DNA from: CAXMQS01 sp036446035
GTDB lineage: Bacteria > Actinomycetota > Acidimicrobiia > Spongiisociales > JAOTWH01
Reading direction: 5' to 3'
Assembly (NCBI GenBank): GCA_036446035.1
Contig: JAZFSG010000107.1
Location: 1-22,528 of the forward strand
DNA: 22,528 bases
The notes under the pieces are model-generated. The model saw nothing but the letters and a program-made list of their open reading frames with translations. It was not told the origin of the DNA and ran no database searches. The position numbers were made by a program, and so were the translations under genes. Of this stretch, positions 13,616 to 21,769 are shown piece after piece. Position 1 is the stretch's first letter, and each line of letters starts with the position of its first letter.

Positions 13616-14734
13616 GTGAAGAAACGGTTCAGCGTTCTTGCGCTGCTCTTGGCCATGGCCCTGGTAGCTGCCGCTTGTGGCGACAGCTCTGAGGACACAA
13701 CGGCCGGGACCAGCGGAGACACAACACCCGCCGCCACCGATGGCGGCGCCGAAGGCAGCATTTGGGTGCTGCTCCCCGACTCTGCTTCATCCGATCGCTG
13801 GGAGTTCGACGACCGTCGCTTCTTCGGCGAGTCGTTCACAGCAGCCGGTGTTGACTTCAACATCGTGAATGCCGAGGGCGATGCCCAGGTCCAGATCACC
13901 CAGGCCGAGCAGGCGCTGGCGTCTGGTGCCAAGGTGCTCGTCGTGGTCAGCCTCGACAGTGGTTCGAGTTCGACCATCATCAGCCTTGCTCACGAGAGCG
14001 GCGCCACGGTCGTCGACTACGACCGTCTCACCACCGAGGGCGACGGAGCCGACGTCTACGTCAGCTTCGAAGGCAAGAACGTCGGACTGGCCCAGGGCGC
14101 GGCCCTCGTGGCAGCATGCCCGGACGGTTCCAACGTTGCCGTTCTGAACGGTGGCTCAGAGGACAACAACTCGCACCTGTTCAAGTCCGGATACGACGAG
14201 GTCATCAACCCCAAGTTCGAGGACGGCTCCTGGACAGAGGTTGACGACCAGTTCGTTCCTGGTTGGGACAACCAGGCAGCATTGACGCTTTTCGAGCAGA
14301 TGCTGATTGCCAACAACAACGACATCGACTGCGCTATCGCTGCCAACGACGGCATCGCCGGTGCTGTCAGCTCGGCCCTGAAGAGCGCCGGCCTCGATCC
14401 CATTCCCGTTACGGGTCAGGACGCAACTGCGGCCGGGATCCAACGGGTCCTTTCGGGCGACCAGCTGATGTCCGTCTACAAGCCGATTCAGAACGAGGCG
14501 GAGTCGGCGGCTCAGGCTGCCATCATCCTGTTCAACGGCGGCGACATCACGACGCTGACCGGTGGCAACACCATCAACAATGGTCAGTCCGATGTGCCCT
14601 TCGTTGGCCTTGATGTCCAGACCGTGACAGTCGACAACATCGCTTCGACGGTGATCGCCGATGGCTTCCGCTCCGCGGAGGAGATCTGCGAAGGTGACTT
14701 CGCGCAGTACTGCGCTGGCGCCGGAATCTCCTAA
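13616..14734 (+). CDS. xylF: XylF-type sugar ABC transporter substrate-binding lipoprotein
   Basis: 372 aa. The GTG start gives MKKRF, a hydrophobic stretch and VAAAC with lipidated C21, then a Ser/Thr/Asp-rich linker before the folded domain, as in actinobacterial lipoproteins. The folded part aligns by eye along its length with E. coli XylF: SSDRWEFDDR, VVDYDRL, VSFEGKNVGLAQG, NNNDIDCAIAANDGIAGA, VTGQDATAAGIQRV, SVYKPI, NNGQSDVPF and TVIADGF. It should bind D-xylose, or another pentose, outside the membrane. Two cysteines near the C-terminus (EICEGDFAQYC) may form a disulfide. Followed by two hairpins and then the ATPase and permease genes. High confidence in the family and fairly high in xylose because of xylAB nearby. 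Confidence 0.92.
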   Translation: MKKRFSVLALLLAMALVAAACGDSSEDTTAGTSGDTTPAATDGGAEGSIWVLLPDSASSDRWEFDDRRFFGESFTAAGVDFNIVNAEGDAQVQITQAEQALASGAKVLVVVSLDSGSSSTIISLAHESGATVVDYDRLTTEGDGADVYVSFEGKNVGLAQGAALVAACPDGSNVAVLNGGSEDNNSHLFKSGYDEVINPKFEDGSWTEVDDQFVPGWDNQAALTLFEQMLIANNNDIDCAIAANDGIAGAVSSALKSAGLDPIPVTGQDATAAGIQRVLSGDQLMSVYKPIQNEAESAAQAAIILFNGGDITTLTGGNTINNGQSDVPFVGLDVQTVTVDNIASTVIADGFRSAEEICEGDFAQYCAGAGIS

Positions 14735-14749
14735 CGAGCTAACAATCAA

Positions 14750-14764
14750 GACGCCATAGGCGTC
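14750..14764 (+). repeat. Small hairpin after the binding-protein gene
   Basis: GACGCC (14750-14755) and GGCGTC (14759-14764) form a 6-bp GC-rich stem with a 3-nt ATA loop, 15 nt after the xylF-like stop. It is the first of two tandem hairpins. Confidence 0.55.
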
Positions 14765-14771
14765 GATGTGC

Positions 14772-14804
14772 GAACGGGGACGCTGGGTACTAGCGTCCCC
14801 GTTC
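14772..14804 (+). terminator. Strong 13-bp-stem hairpin between binding-protein and ATPase genes
   Basis: GAACGGGGACGCT (14772-14784) and AGCGTCCCCGTTC (14792-14804) pair perfectly around a 7-nt GGGTACT loop. No T tract follows. Its place between the binding-protein gene and the rest of the transporter suggests partial termination or protection of the upstream mRNA 3' end, which would raise binding-protein levels above ATPase and permease. Confidence 0.8.
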
Positions 14805-14811
14805 CGCGTGC

Positions 14812-14818
14812 AAGGGAG
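14812..14818 (+). promoter_or_regulatory. RBS deciding the GTG start of the ATPase gene
   Basis: AAGGGAG ends 7 nt before GTG at 14826. The in-frame ATG at 14766 has no RBS and its first 20 codons would be the strong hairpin, so 14826 is preferred. Confidence 0.65.
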
Positions 14819-14825
14819 TTCTGCA

Positions 14826-15596
14826 GTGGCCGACGTGGGCGAACCGATCCTTCAGTTGAAGGGTGTTTCCAAGCACTTCGGCGCGGTCAAGGCTCTCGAG
14901 AAGGTTGACTTCGAGGTGCGGCTTGGCGAGGTCATGGCCCTTGTAGGCGACAATGGTGCGGGGAAATCCACGTTGGTCAAGGGAATCGCAGGCATCTACC
15001 GCTACGACGAAGGTGAGATCGTCTTCGAGGGCAAGCCGGTGAAGATCCACGGTCCGTCCGATACTGCTGACCTCGGTATCGAGATCGTATATCAGGACCT
15101 TTCGCTCGCAGACAACCTCGATGTTGTGGCCAACATGTTCTTGGGACGTGAGGAGATCAAGACGCCGTACCGGCTCAATGAGGCCTCGATGGAGAAGTCG
15201 AGCAGGGAGACCCTCGATTCACTCTCGGTGACCACGCTCACCTCGGTGCGTCAGACGGTTGCCGGGTTGTCCGGCGGCCAGCGCCAGGCCGTGGCAGTTG
15301 CCAAAGCGGTCATGTGGAACTCCAAGGTCGTGATCCTTGATGAGCCCACCGCTGCCTTGGGGGTGGCGCAAACTCGCCAGGTTCTCGACCTGGTAGCCCG
15401 TTTGGCCGGTCGCGGTCTTGCCGTTGTCATCATCTCCCACAACCTGCACGACATCTTCGAGGTGGCTCACCGAATCACTGTGTTGCGACTCGGGCAGCGT
15501 GTGGCCATCTACAAGACGCAAGACACCAACCAACAGGAGGTCGTCGAGGCCATCACAGCTGGAACCGTTGAGTCGGTGCCGGGGATGGCCTCGTGA
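14826..15596 (+). CDS. Sugar ABC transporter ATPase, single nucleotide-binding domain (XylG/FrcA-like)
   Basis: 256 aa. Walker A GDNGAGKST (41-49), Q-loop Q90 in IVYQDLSLADNLDV, signature LSGGQRQ (148-154), Walker B VVILDEP (168-174) and H-loop H205 are intact. The sequence style (KHFGAVKALEKVDFEV, GIYRYDEGEIVFEGKPV, NMFLGREE) is that of the RbsA/XylG/MglA group. Those proteins are normally about 500 aa with two fused domains; this has only one, like FrcA of the rhizobial fructose transporter. It is therefore expected to act as a homodimer with the permease, with no sign of a frameshift or second domain because the permease starts immediately (GTGA overlap at 15593-15596). Energises uptake of the sugar bound by the preceding lipoprotein. 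Confidence 0.93.
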   Translation: MADVGEPILQLKGVSKHFGAVKALEKVDFEVRLGEVMALVGDNGAGKSTLVKGIAGIYRYDEGEIVFEGKPVKIHGPSDTADLGIEIVYQDLSLADNLDVVANMFLGREEIKTPYRLNEASMEKSSRETLDSLSVTTLTSVRQTVAGLSGGQRQAVAVAKAVMWNSKVVILDEPTAALGVAQTRQVLDLVARLAGRGLAVVIISHNLHDIFEVAHRITVLRLGQRVAIYKTQDTNQQEVVEAITAGTVESVPGMAS

Positions 15597-16840
15597 GCGC
15601 GTCCCCAGATCTCGAGAACGGATCGGTGGCAGAGGCCGTCAACCCGAGCGTGCGGGAGTACCTCCAGGCCTATTGGACACGAGTCAAGGCGGGCGATCTG
15701 GGGTCGCTCCCCATCATCTTCGGACTCATCGCCATCGGCATCATCTTCCAGACCCAGAGCGACGTCTTCCTGTCAGCTCCGAACTTCGTCAACCTCATCC
15801 GCCAGGCAGCGGGTCTCATGCTCATTGCCATGGGTGTGGTGTTCGTGCTTCTCATCGGCGAGATCGATCTGTCTGTCGGCTACGTGAGCGCGGTGGTCGG
15901 CGTATCGATGACGCTCCTGCTTCGGGAAGCAGGAGTCAACTGGGATTGGTGGTTCGTCATCCCGCTGGCACTGGCGATCGGCGCTTCGATCGGCTTGTTC
16001 CACGGCTTCATCATCACCAAGGCTCGGGTCCCCTCGTTCGTGGTGACGCTCGCCGGGTTCCTTGTTTGGAGCGGCGTTGTCCTCATCCTGGCGACCGAAT
16101 TCACCGACAGCGGCACGATCCTCATCCAGGACGACTTCGTGATCGGTATCGCCAACGCCTTCCTCAGCGACTTCTGGGGCTGGGCGCTGGCGGCCGCGGC
16201 TGTTGGCGGATACGCATTTCTGCAGTTGGCCCAACGAAGAGCTCGGTCGGTCGCTGGGCTCCCAGTGCGGCCGCTCCTCGTGGTAGCGGCCCAGGTGTCT
16301 GCCCTTGGCGTGGTGGTCGCGATCGCGGTTTCGATTGCCAACAGCGACCGGGGCGTTCCCATGGTTGCCCTGTTGTTCATCTTCTTCCTTGTCTTCTGGT
16401 CGTTCATCGCAGCCCGTACCCGGTTCGGTCGCCACGTCTACGCGGTAGGGGGCAACCCGGAGGCGGCGCGACGCGCCGGGATCAATGTCGATCGAATCCG
16501 CATCATCGTCTTCATGATCGCCAGCTTCATGGCAGGCGTTGGTGGCATCGTGCTGGCGTCGCGGCTGCGGTCGGTTGACCCGGCGGCGGGTGGCGGCAAC
16601 CTGCTGCTGAACGCCATCGCGGCGGCGGTCATCGGTGGAACCAGCCTCTTCGGTGGCCACGGGAAAGTTATCAGCGCATTGCTGGGCGCCCTGGTGATCG
16701 CCAGTCTCGACAATGGTCTTGGCCTCATCCCCAATCTGCCGTCGGGTGTCAAGTTCGTGGTGACCGCGCTGGTTTTGCTCGCAGCCGTCCTGGTGGACTC
16801 CTTCACCCGGCGTCGGCAGCAGGCCTCCGGTATCGCCTAG
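15593..16840 (+). CDS. xylH: XylH-type sugar ABC transporter permease
   Basis: 415 aa (GTG start). Strongly hydrophobic with roughly ten membrane segments, the first near residues 39-53 and the last near 386-402. Conserved motifs are IGEIDLSVG (88-96), the cytoplasmic coupling-loop-like GRHVYAVGGNPEAARRAGI (279-297) and GGTSLFGG (348-355), all typical of RbsC/XylH permeases. About 40 hydrophilic N-terminal residues precede the first segment, and residues around 205-228 form a basic cytoplasmic loop. It would form a dimeric channel with the preceding ATPase and accept sugar from the XylF-type lipoprotein. The gene starts within the ATPase stop (GTGA), and its own TAG overlaps the stop of the convergent gene in a shared CTAG. 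Confidence 0.92.
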   Translation: MSASPDLENGSVAEAVNPSVREYLQAYWTRVKAGDLGSLPIIFGLIAIGIIFQTQSDVFLSAPNFVNLIRQAAGLMLIAMGVVFVLLIGEIDLSVGYVSAVVGVSMTLLLREAGVNWDWWFVIPLALAIGASIGLFHGFIITKARVPSFVVTLAGFLVWSGVVLILATEFTDSGTILIQDDFVIGIANAFLSDFWGWALAAAAVGGYAFLQLAQRRARSVAGLPVRPLLVVAAQVSALGVVVAIAVSIANSDRGVPMVALLFIFFLVFWSFIAARTRFGRHVYAVGGNPEAARRAGINVDRIRIIVFMIASFMAGVGGIVLASRLRSVDPAAGGGNLLLNAIAAAVIGGTSLFGGHGKVISALLGALVIASLDNGLGLIPNLPSGVKFVVTALVLLAAVLVDSFTRRRQQASGIA

Positions 16841-18492
16841 CGGGCAGGCTTCTTGATCGCCACGATCCGGTTGACTCCTGGGTCGTCAAGCGTCACCTCT
16901 GTGTGGTCCGGCCACCGGATCCGCAGCTGTGTCACGGTGCCAGTGTCTCCGAGCCCGAAGTGACACCTCGGGTCCTCCGATGACAGCCAGCTGGTTCCTG
17001 CTCTGATCTCGCACCGTGACTCGTGTCCACTGGCCAGCGTCGTGATAACCACCGCCCCCGGATAGAAGCCTTCGATCTCGACCGTCAGCCACCGAGCCCC
17101 GGCGACGACGTTCTCGAGCAATACCAGTGCATCGGAGATCGAGTTCACCGCGACGTCGACATCTCCATCGTTGTCATAGTCGGCGACCGCCAGACCTCGG
17201 CCGTGAAGTGGGCCGATGTCACGGAGGCCTGCCACGGCCGCTATGTCGATCATGCCAGCCCCGCTGTTGTCGAGGAGGGCGAGCTGTTGGCGGTCATCGT
17301 TGCTCCGCAGCGGGACGAAGCCGTTGGCGATCATGAGGTCATTGTCGCCGTCGAGGTCGAAGTCGGCCCACGACACGCCCCATCCGGTCGCCCCAAAGCC
17401 GAAGTCGGGTATGCCAAGACCGGCCTGGTCGGCAGCGAAGCCGAGCTGTGATTGGTTGCTGTAGACGGAGTGCAGTTGGTCGCCGAGGTTGGTGACGATC
17501 AGGTCGGGAGCACCGTCGTCGTTGTAGTCCTCGGCGGCGACCCCCATGCCGCTGTTGTAGTCGCCCACCCCCGCCGCATCGGTGACATCGACGAAGCGCA
17601 TGCCGATTCCGGCAGCGTCGCCGGTCATGGGTTCGTTGCGGTAGAGCCGGTTGGGGTTGGTGTCGTTGGCGACGAACAGGTCGAGGTCACCATCGTTGTC
17701 GAGATCGCTGAGGATGGCGCCAAGTCCGTACTCGTAGCCGGCAGTTTCCAGACCGACTTTCTCACCCACCTCCTCGAACGCCGCGTGCCCGTCGGCTCCG
17801 GAGCCGGTGTTGAGATAGAGCAGATCACGTACGGCGGCCATCGAAGAGGGGAATGCTGACCCGCCCTCAGGATTCGGGGTGTTGGGGTCTACGTATCCAG
17901 CCACGAAGAGATCCGGCCTGCCATCGCCGTTGACATCGCCGATAGCCGCTCCCGTGTGCCAGCCGTAGACGTCGGTGCCTGCACTGGCGGTCCCGTCCGA
18001 GAAGGCCCCATTCCCTTCGTTCCAGAGGAGGACGTCGCCGCGCGCCGTTGTCACATATATGTCCGTGTGCCCGTCGCTGTCGAGATCGCCGGCTACGCAG
18101 CCGTTACCCCGCAGCTCCAGGTTGACGCCGGCTTCTTCGCTGACATCGGTGAATTCGCCACCGTCGTTGCGATACAGCTTGGCGGTGGGAAGGCCCCCCT
18201 CATCCTGCCACTGCCCCCACTCGGCCTCGGCATAGCTATTGACGACGAAGAGATCCAGCCAGCCGTCACCGTTGTAGTCGATCCAGCACAGGCCCCCTCC
18301 CATCATGGCCGCGGGGTCGGGTGACGTGTCCCAGTGGAAGGCACCGTGGACGAAGTCGATGCCGACGTCTGCGGCGACGTCGGTGAAGCCAAGAGCACCC
18401 GGCTCGCGGGTAGCGGTCCCGTCGCCAGAGCATGCGGCCACCAACGCGACCGCAAAGGCCGTCAATAGTGCCCAACGCAAGAAGTGGGGCAT
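16837..18492 (-). CDS. Secreted FG-GAP/VCBS-repeat lipoprotein with C-terminal ASPIC/UnbV domain
   Basis: 551 aa. An N-terminal signal ends in ALVAAC (C21), a good lipobox. Seven calcium-binding DxDxDG-type motifs follow at 72-80, 136-144, 186-194, 263-271, 322-330, 377-385 and 438-446 (for example DVNGDGRPD, DLDNDGDLD), enough for one beta-propeller. Residues about 467-551 form the ASPIC/UnbV domain, with HFGLG and LRIRWPD. Such CRTAC1-like proteins are extracellular and thought to bind ligands or surfaces; the exact role is unknown. The frame is open to 18648, but 18492 is the start that gives the lipoprotein signal and lies 10 nt after the upstream SDR stop. No clear Shine-Dalgarno is seen, so translation may depend on the SDR. 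Confidence 0.9.
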   Translation of the reverse strand: MPHFLRWALLTAFAVALVAACSGDGTATREPGALGFTDVAADVGIDFVHGAFHWDTSPDPAAMMGGGLCWIDYNGDGWLDLFVVNSYAEAEWGQWQDEGGLPTAKLYRNDGGEFTDVSEEAGVNLELRGNGCVAGDLDSDGHTDIYVTTARGDVLLWNEGNGAFSDGTASAGTDVYGWHTGAAIGDVNGDGRPDLFVAGYVDPNTPNPEGGSAFPSSMAAVRDLLYLNTGSGADGHAAFEEVGEKVGLETAGYEYGLGAILSDLDNDGDLDLFVANDTNPNRLYRNEPMTGDAAGIGMRFVDVTDAAGVGDYNSGMGVAAEDYNDDGAPDLIVTNLGDQLHSVYSNQSQLGFAADQAGLGIPDFGFGATGWGVSWADFDLDGDNDLMIANGFVPLRSNDDRQQLALLDNSGAGMIDIAAVAGLRDIGPLHGRGLAVADYDNDGDVDVAVNSISDALVLLENVVAGARWLTVEIEGFYPGAVVITTLASGHESRCEIRAGTSWLSSEDPRCHFGLGDTGTVTQLRIRWPDHTEVTLDDPGVNRIVAIKKPAR

Positions 18493-18502
18493 CAGAGGCT
18501 GG

Positions 18503-19234
18503 CTAGTCGTCCTCGTGGATGCTGCGCATCGACCACAGGAGAGAGCGCATGTTCTTCGGCTGACGCAGCACACTGACGACGGCATCGGCGACGTTCTCGG
18601 GCCGCAGCATCTCGTCAAGGCCGGGCATATCGGGCGTGCGGCCGGCACCCATCGCGAACTCGGTGGCGACCCCGCCGGGAGCGATCATGGACACACGGAT
18701 GTTCTTACTCCTCAGCTCGCGGTCCAGTCCACCGGCCAATCCCACCTGAGCGAACTTGGTGGCGGCGTAGACGGCCTCATCACCTGCTCCGCGTAGGCCG
18801 GCGACAGAAGCGACGATGACGATGTCGCCGCTGCCTGCCTCCAGGAAGATGGGAACAGCGGCGCGGATGGGCCAGACGGTGCCTGCGATGTTGGTGTCCA
18901 TCATCTCAGCCAGCTGCCCGTCAGTGAGATCCATGATCCCGCCGTAAGCGCCTATGCCGCTATTGGCTACGAGGCCGTCGAGCTGACCGAACTGTTCGAT
19001 CGCGGTGGCGACGAGGCGGTCGCAATCGCCGGGATTACGAACGTCCATTTCTACGGCCGCGGCGTTGTCGCTGCCCAGTTCGTCGACCTGAGCGTTCAGT
19101 CGGTTGACGCGTCGGGCCCCCATCACCACCCTGGCACCCTCGGCGACCAGGGCTTGTGCCGCGGCGCGGCCGATGCCGGCGCTGGCTCCTGTGATGGCGT
19201 AGACGGTTCCGCTGAGATCGCGATTGGTTGTCAT
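18503..19234 (-). CDS. SDR-family oxidoreductase
   Basis: 243 aa classical SDR with TGASAGIG (15-22), NSG in place of NAG (91-93), N115, S143, Y156 and K160. The GARRVNRL segment after beta-2 carries basic residues, so NADP preference is likely by family rule. It resembles the YdfG/serine 3-dehydrogenase-like group that acts on 3-hydroxy acids or small carbonyls, but the substrate is not determined. It is the first gene of a two-gene minus-strand unit with the FG-GAP lipoprotein and has a leaderless-type promoter directly upstream. Nothing links its chemistry to the secreted partner except position. Confidence 0.92.
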   Translation of the reverse strand: MTTNRDLSGTVYAITGASAGIGRAAAQALVAEGARVVMGARRVNRLNAQVDELGSDNAAAVEMDVRNPGDCDRLVATAIEQFGQLDGLVANSGIGAYGGIMDLTDGQLAEMMDTNIAGTVWPIRAAVPIFLEAGSGDIVIVASVAGLRGAGDEAVYAATKFAQVGLAGGLDRELRSKNIRVSMIAPGGVATEFAMGAGRTPDMPGLDEMLRPENVADAVVSVLRQPKNMRSLLWSMRSIHEDD

Positions 19235-19240
19235 GGCTTC

Positions 19241-19246
19241 AGGCTA
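19241..19246 (-). promoter_or_regulatory. Candidate leaderless promoter (-10) for the SDR gene
   Basis: On the minus strand TAGCCT is followed by exactly 6 nt (GAAGCC) and then ATG, which places the transcription start at the A of ATG. This is the textbook geometry of an actinobacterial leaderless promoter, and no Shine-Dalgarno sequence is present. Confidence 0.5.
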
Positions 19247-19281
19247 GGGGAGGCACGCCTGTGGGTATCCGCGCCGCGACG

Positions 19282-21741
19282 TCAGGCCTTCACCCTATTC
19301 ATCCTGGGGTCGTAGAGCGGTCTGATCGAAGCCACTGCCGGGTATCTCCTTCCGGCGATGTCGACTTCCCAGACGGCGTCTTCGAGGTAGTTCTGGGTCA
19401 CCGGTTCTCCTGCGTCGATCATCGCCAGTCCGACGGCGCCGTCGAGAGTGAACCCATAGGAGGCTGCCCGGATGTAGCCGACGGGGAATCCGTTGCGACG
19501 CACCACCTCGGCGTGGTGCATCAGCGGCTCGGGGTCCTTCACGAGTATCTGGGCAAGTCGGCGGGTGGGCGGTCCCCCAGCCTGCTGCGCCAGCACCGCC
19601 TCACGACCGATGAACCGTTTGTTGAGGTCGACGGCGAAACCGAGGCCGACCTCCCAGACGGTGTCCGTGTTGTCCATGTCGTGCCCGTAGTCCCGATAGC
19701 CCTTCTCCATCCGCAGGCTGGCGAGGGCCTTGAGGCCGGCGTGTCGGAGATCGAAGTCCATCCCGGCTTCGACGAGGCGGTGGTACACCGAGCGCGCCTG
19801 TTCTGCTGGGATGTAGAGCTCGTAGCCCAGCTCACCGACGTAGGTGATGCGGATGCACAGCACGCTGGCCGAACCGATGTCGATGTGGCGGGCAGTGCGA
19901 AACTCGAAGGCGGAGAGGTCCTCTGGGGTGACGGTCTGCAGGAGTTGGCGAGAGAGCGGTCCCTGGATGTTGATCTGGGCATGGTCAGCGGTCACATCGG
20001 TCACCGCTACCGCCATGTCGGTCGTGATGTGACGGTGCATCCAGGTCTCAACATGGCGGTGGGCGGTATCCGTCGCCACCACCCAGAACCGCTCTTGGTC
20101 GAGCTTGGTGACGGTGAGGTCGGCCTCGAGGGTCCCGCCTTCGTTGAGCCACTGCGTGTAGGTGATGACGCCTGATGGACCGTCGACACTGCCGGCGGAT
20201 ATCCAATCCAGCATCCGACCGGCGTCCCGCCCTTGCACCAGGAACTTCGACATGAACGACATGTCCATGAGGATCACGCCGCTACGGGCGGCCTCGTGTT
20301 CCTCCTGCCAATAGGGAAACCAGTTCTGGCGGCCCCACGACAAGCGGTCGATCGCGGGTTCGACGCCGGTCGGGGCGTACCAGTCGGGTGACTCCCAGCC
20401 GCTGACCTCGCGAAAGAAGGCACCGCGAGCAGCCAGCGGCTCGTGCAGAGGCGACAGCTTGGCGCCCCGCGCCGTCTGCATCGGCCGTCCGGGGTAGTGG
20501 CCCTGGTACACCAAACCCAAGGATTCGACAGTGCGGGCTCGGCGGTAGTCAGGTGCGGACTGATAGGCATGCAGCCTGTCGATGTTGAACTCTGTGACAT
20601 CAACGTCTGGCCTGCCGTTGACGATCCAGTGAGCGAGCACCCGGCCCAGCCCTCCTCCAGTAAGGATGCCAATCGAGTTCAGGCCAGCGGCTACGAAGTA
20701 GTTCTTGAGCTCGGGCGCTTCGCCCACCACCGGCTGTAGATCCGGCGTGAAACTCTCCGGTCCGCAGAAGAGCTTCTTGATGCCGGCGTCTGCGGCGGCC
20801 GGAACCCGACCCAATGCCTTCTCGACGAATGGCGCCATGCGATCCCAGTCCGGCGGCAATTCGAGGAAGCTGGCATCTTCGGGGATGCCCTCGACCTTCC
20901 ACGGGGCGCATTCGGGCTCGAACAGGCCGATCAGCAAGCCGCCGCCTTCCTCGCGGTAGTAGCCATAGGAGGCGGGATCTTCGACGACGGGCCACGACCG
21001 CGAGACTCCATCCATCGGCTCGGTCAGGAGGTAGTAATGCTCTGCCGCCTGCAGCGGGATGTTGACGCCTGCCGCATCGCCGAGTTGGCGGGCCCACATG
21101 CCGGCGCAGTTGACGACGTACTCGGCCTCGATGTCGCCGGACGCCGTTCGAACGCCCTTCACCGCTCCTCTCTCGTGGATGAGCCCGGTGGCCGGAACGC
21201 CCTCGACGATGTTCACGCCTAGCCGGCGCGCCCCTTTTGCCAGCGACATGGTCACGTCGACGGGATTGGCTTTGCCGTCATCTTCCACCAGGAAGCCGGC
21301 GAGCACGTCGTCGGTGCGTGCCATCGGAAAGCGCTCGGCCACCTCACCGGCCGAGATCTCGTGGACGTCGACCCCCATGTACCTGTTGAAGGCGGCAACG
21401 CGTCGGTACTCCTCGAGGCGGTCCGGCTCGCTGGCCAGCTCGATGAAGCCGATCGGGCTGAATCCCGTTGCCAAACCAGTCTCATCTTCGAGCCGGCCGT
21501 AGAGGTCGCGCGTGTAGAGCCGCATCTCGGTCGATGTCGCAGACATGGAGCCGAACGTCACCACCAGTCCTGCGGCGTGCCACGTGCTGCCCGACGTCAG
21601 TCGGTCACGCTCGAGGACGGTCACATCTGTCCACCCCATGTGTGCCAGGTGATAGGCGACGCTGCACCCGATGATGCCGCCACCGACCACAACGACGCGG
21701 GAACGCTCGGGGATGTCTGATGAGGCCGGACGGTTCGTCAT
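19282..21741 (-). CDS. FAD-dependent dimethylglycine/sarcosine dehydrogenase-like protein with GcvT domains
   Basis: 819 aa, the full size of DMGDH/SARDH-type fusions. Residues 15-380 are a DAO-type FAD domain with GGGIIG (20-25), E44 for ribose binding and WHAAG with H55, the His that carries covalent FAD in dimethylglycine dehydrogenase. A linker domain (about 385-445) is followed by GcvT (about 450-730; D493 in LMDMSFM is where the folate-site Asp of dimethylglycine oxidase falls; YVGELGYEL 634-642) and the GcvT C-terminal barrel (about 730-819). It should oxidatively demethylate an N-methyl glycine-type substrate and pass formaldehyde to tetrahydrofolate. The substrate may differ from dimethylglycine. 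It lies 28 nt after the threonine dehydrogenase gene and is probably cotranscribed. RBS is weak and distant (GGAAGG). Confidence 0.92.
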   Translation of the reverse strand: MTNRPASSDIPERSRVVVVGGGIIGCSVAYHLAHMGWTDVTVLERDRLTSGSTWHAAGLVVTFGSMSATSTEMRLYTRDLYGRLEDETGLATGFSPIGFIELASEPDRLEEYRRVAAFNRYMGVDVHEISAGEVAERFPMARTDDVLAGFLVEDDGKANPVDVTMSLAKGARRLGVNIVEGVPATGLIHERGAVKGVRTASGDIEAEYVVNCAGMWARQLGDAAGVNIPLQAAEHYYLLTEPMDGVSRSWPVVEDPASYGYYREEGGGLLIGLFEPECAPWKVEGIPEDASFLELPPDWDRMAPFVEKALGRVPAAADAGIKKLFCGPESFTPDLQPVVGEAPELKNYFVAAGLNSIGILTGGGLGRVLAHWIVNGRPDVDVTEFNIDRLHAYQSAPDYRRARTVESLGLVYQGHYPGRPMQTARGAKLSPLHEPLAARGAFFREVSGWESPDWYAPTGVEPAIDRLSWGRQNWFPYWQEEHEAARSGVILMDMSFMSKFLVQGRDAGRMLDWISAGSVDGPSGVITYTQWLNEGGTLEADLTVTKLDQERFWVVATDTAHRHVETWMHRHITTDMAVAVTDVTADHAQINIQGPLSRQLLQTVTPEDLSAFEFRTARHIDIGSASVLCIRITYVGELGYELYIPAEQARSVYHRLVEAGMDFDLRHAGLKALASLRMEKGYRDYGHDMDNTDTVWEVGLGFAVDLNKRFIGREAVLAQQAGGPPTRRLAQILVKDPEPLMHHAEVVRRNGFPVGYIRAASYGFTLDGAVGLAMIDAGEPVTQNYLEDAVWEVDIAGRRYPAVASIRPLYDPRMNRVKA

Positions 21742-21769
21742 CTTGATCTGAGGGCCTTCCGGAAGATGG

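Noticed and set aside
18493..18648. Upstream extension of the FG-GAP lipoprotein
   Set aside because: Adds 52 cysteine- and arginine-rich residues, overlaps the SDR gene and would bury the signal peptide.
21756..21765. Perfect palindrome CTTCCGGAAG between tdh and the FAD/GcvT gene
   Set aside because: Ten bases, with no second copy noticed and no link to a promoter; chance is as likely as an operator.
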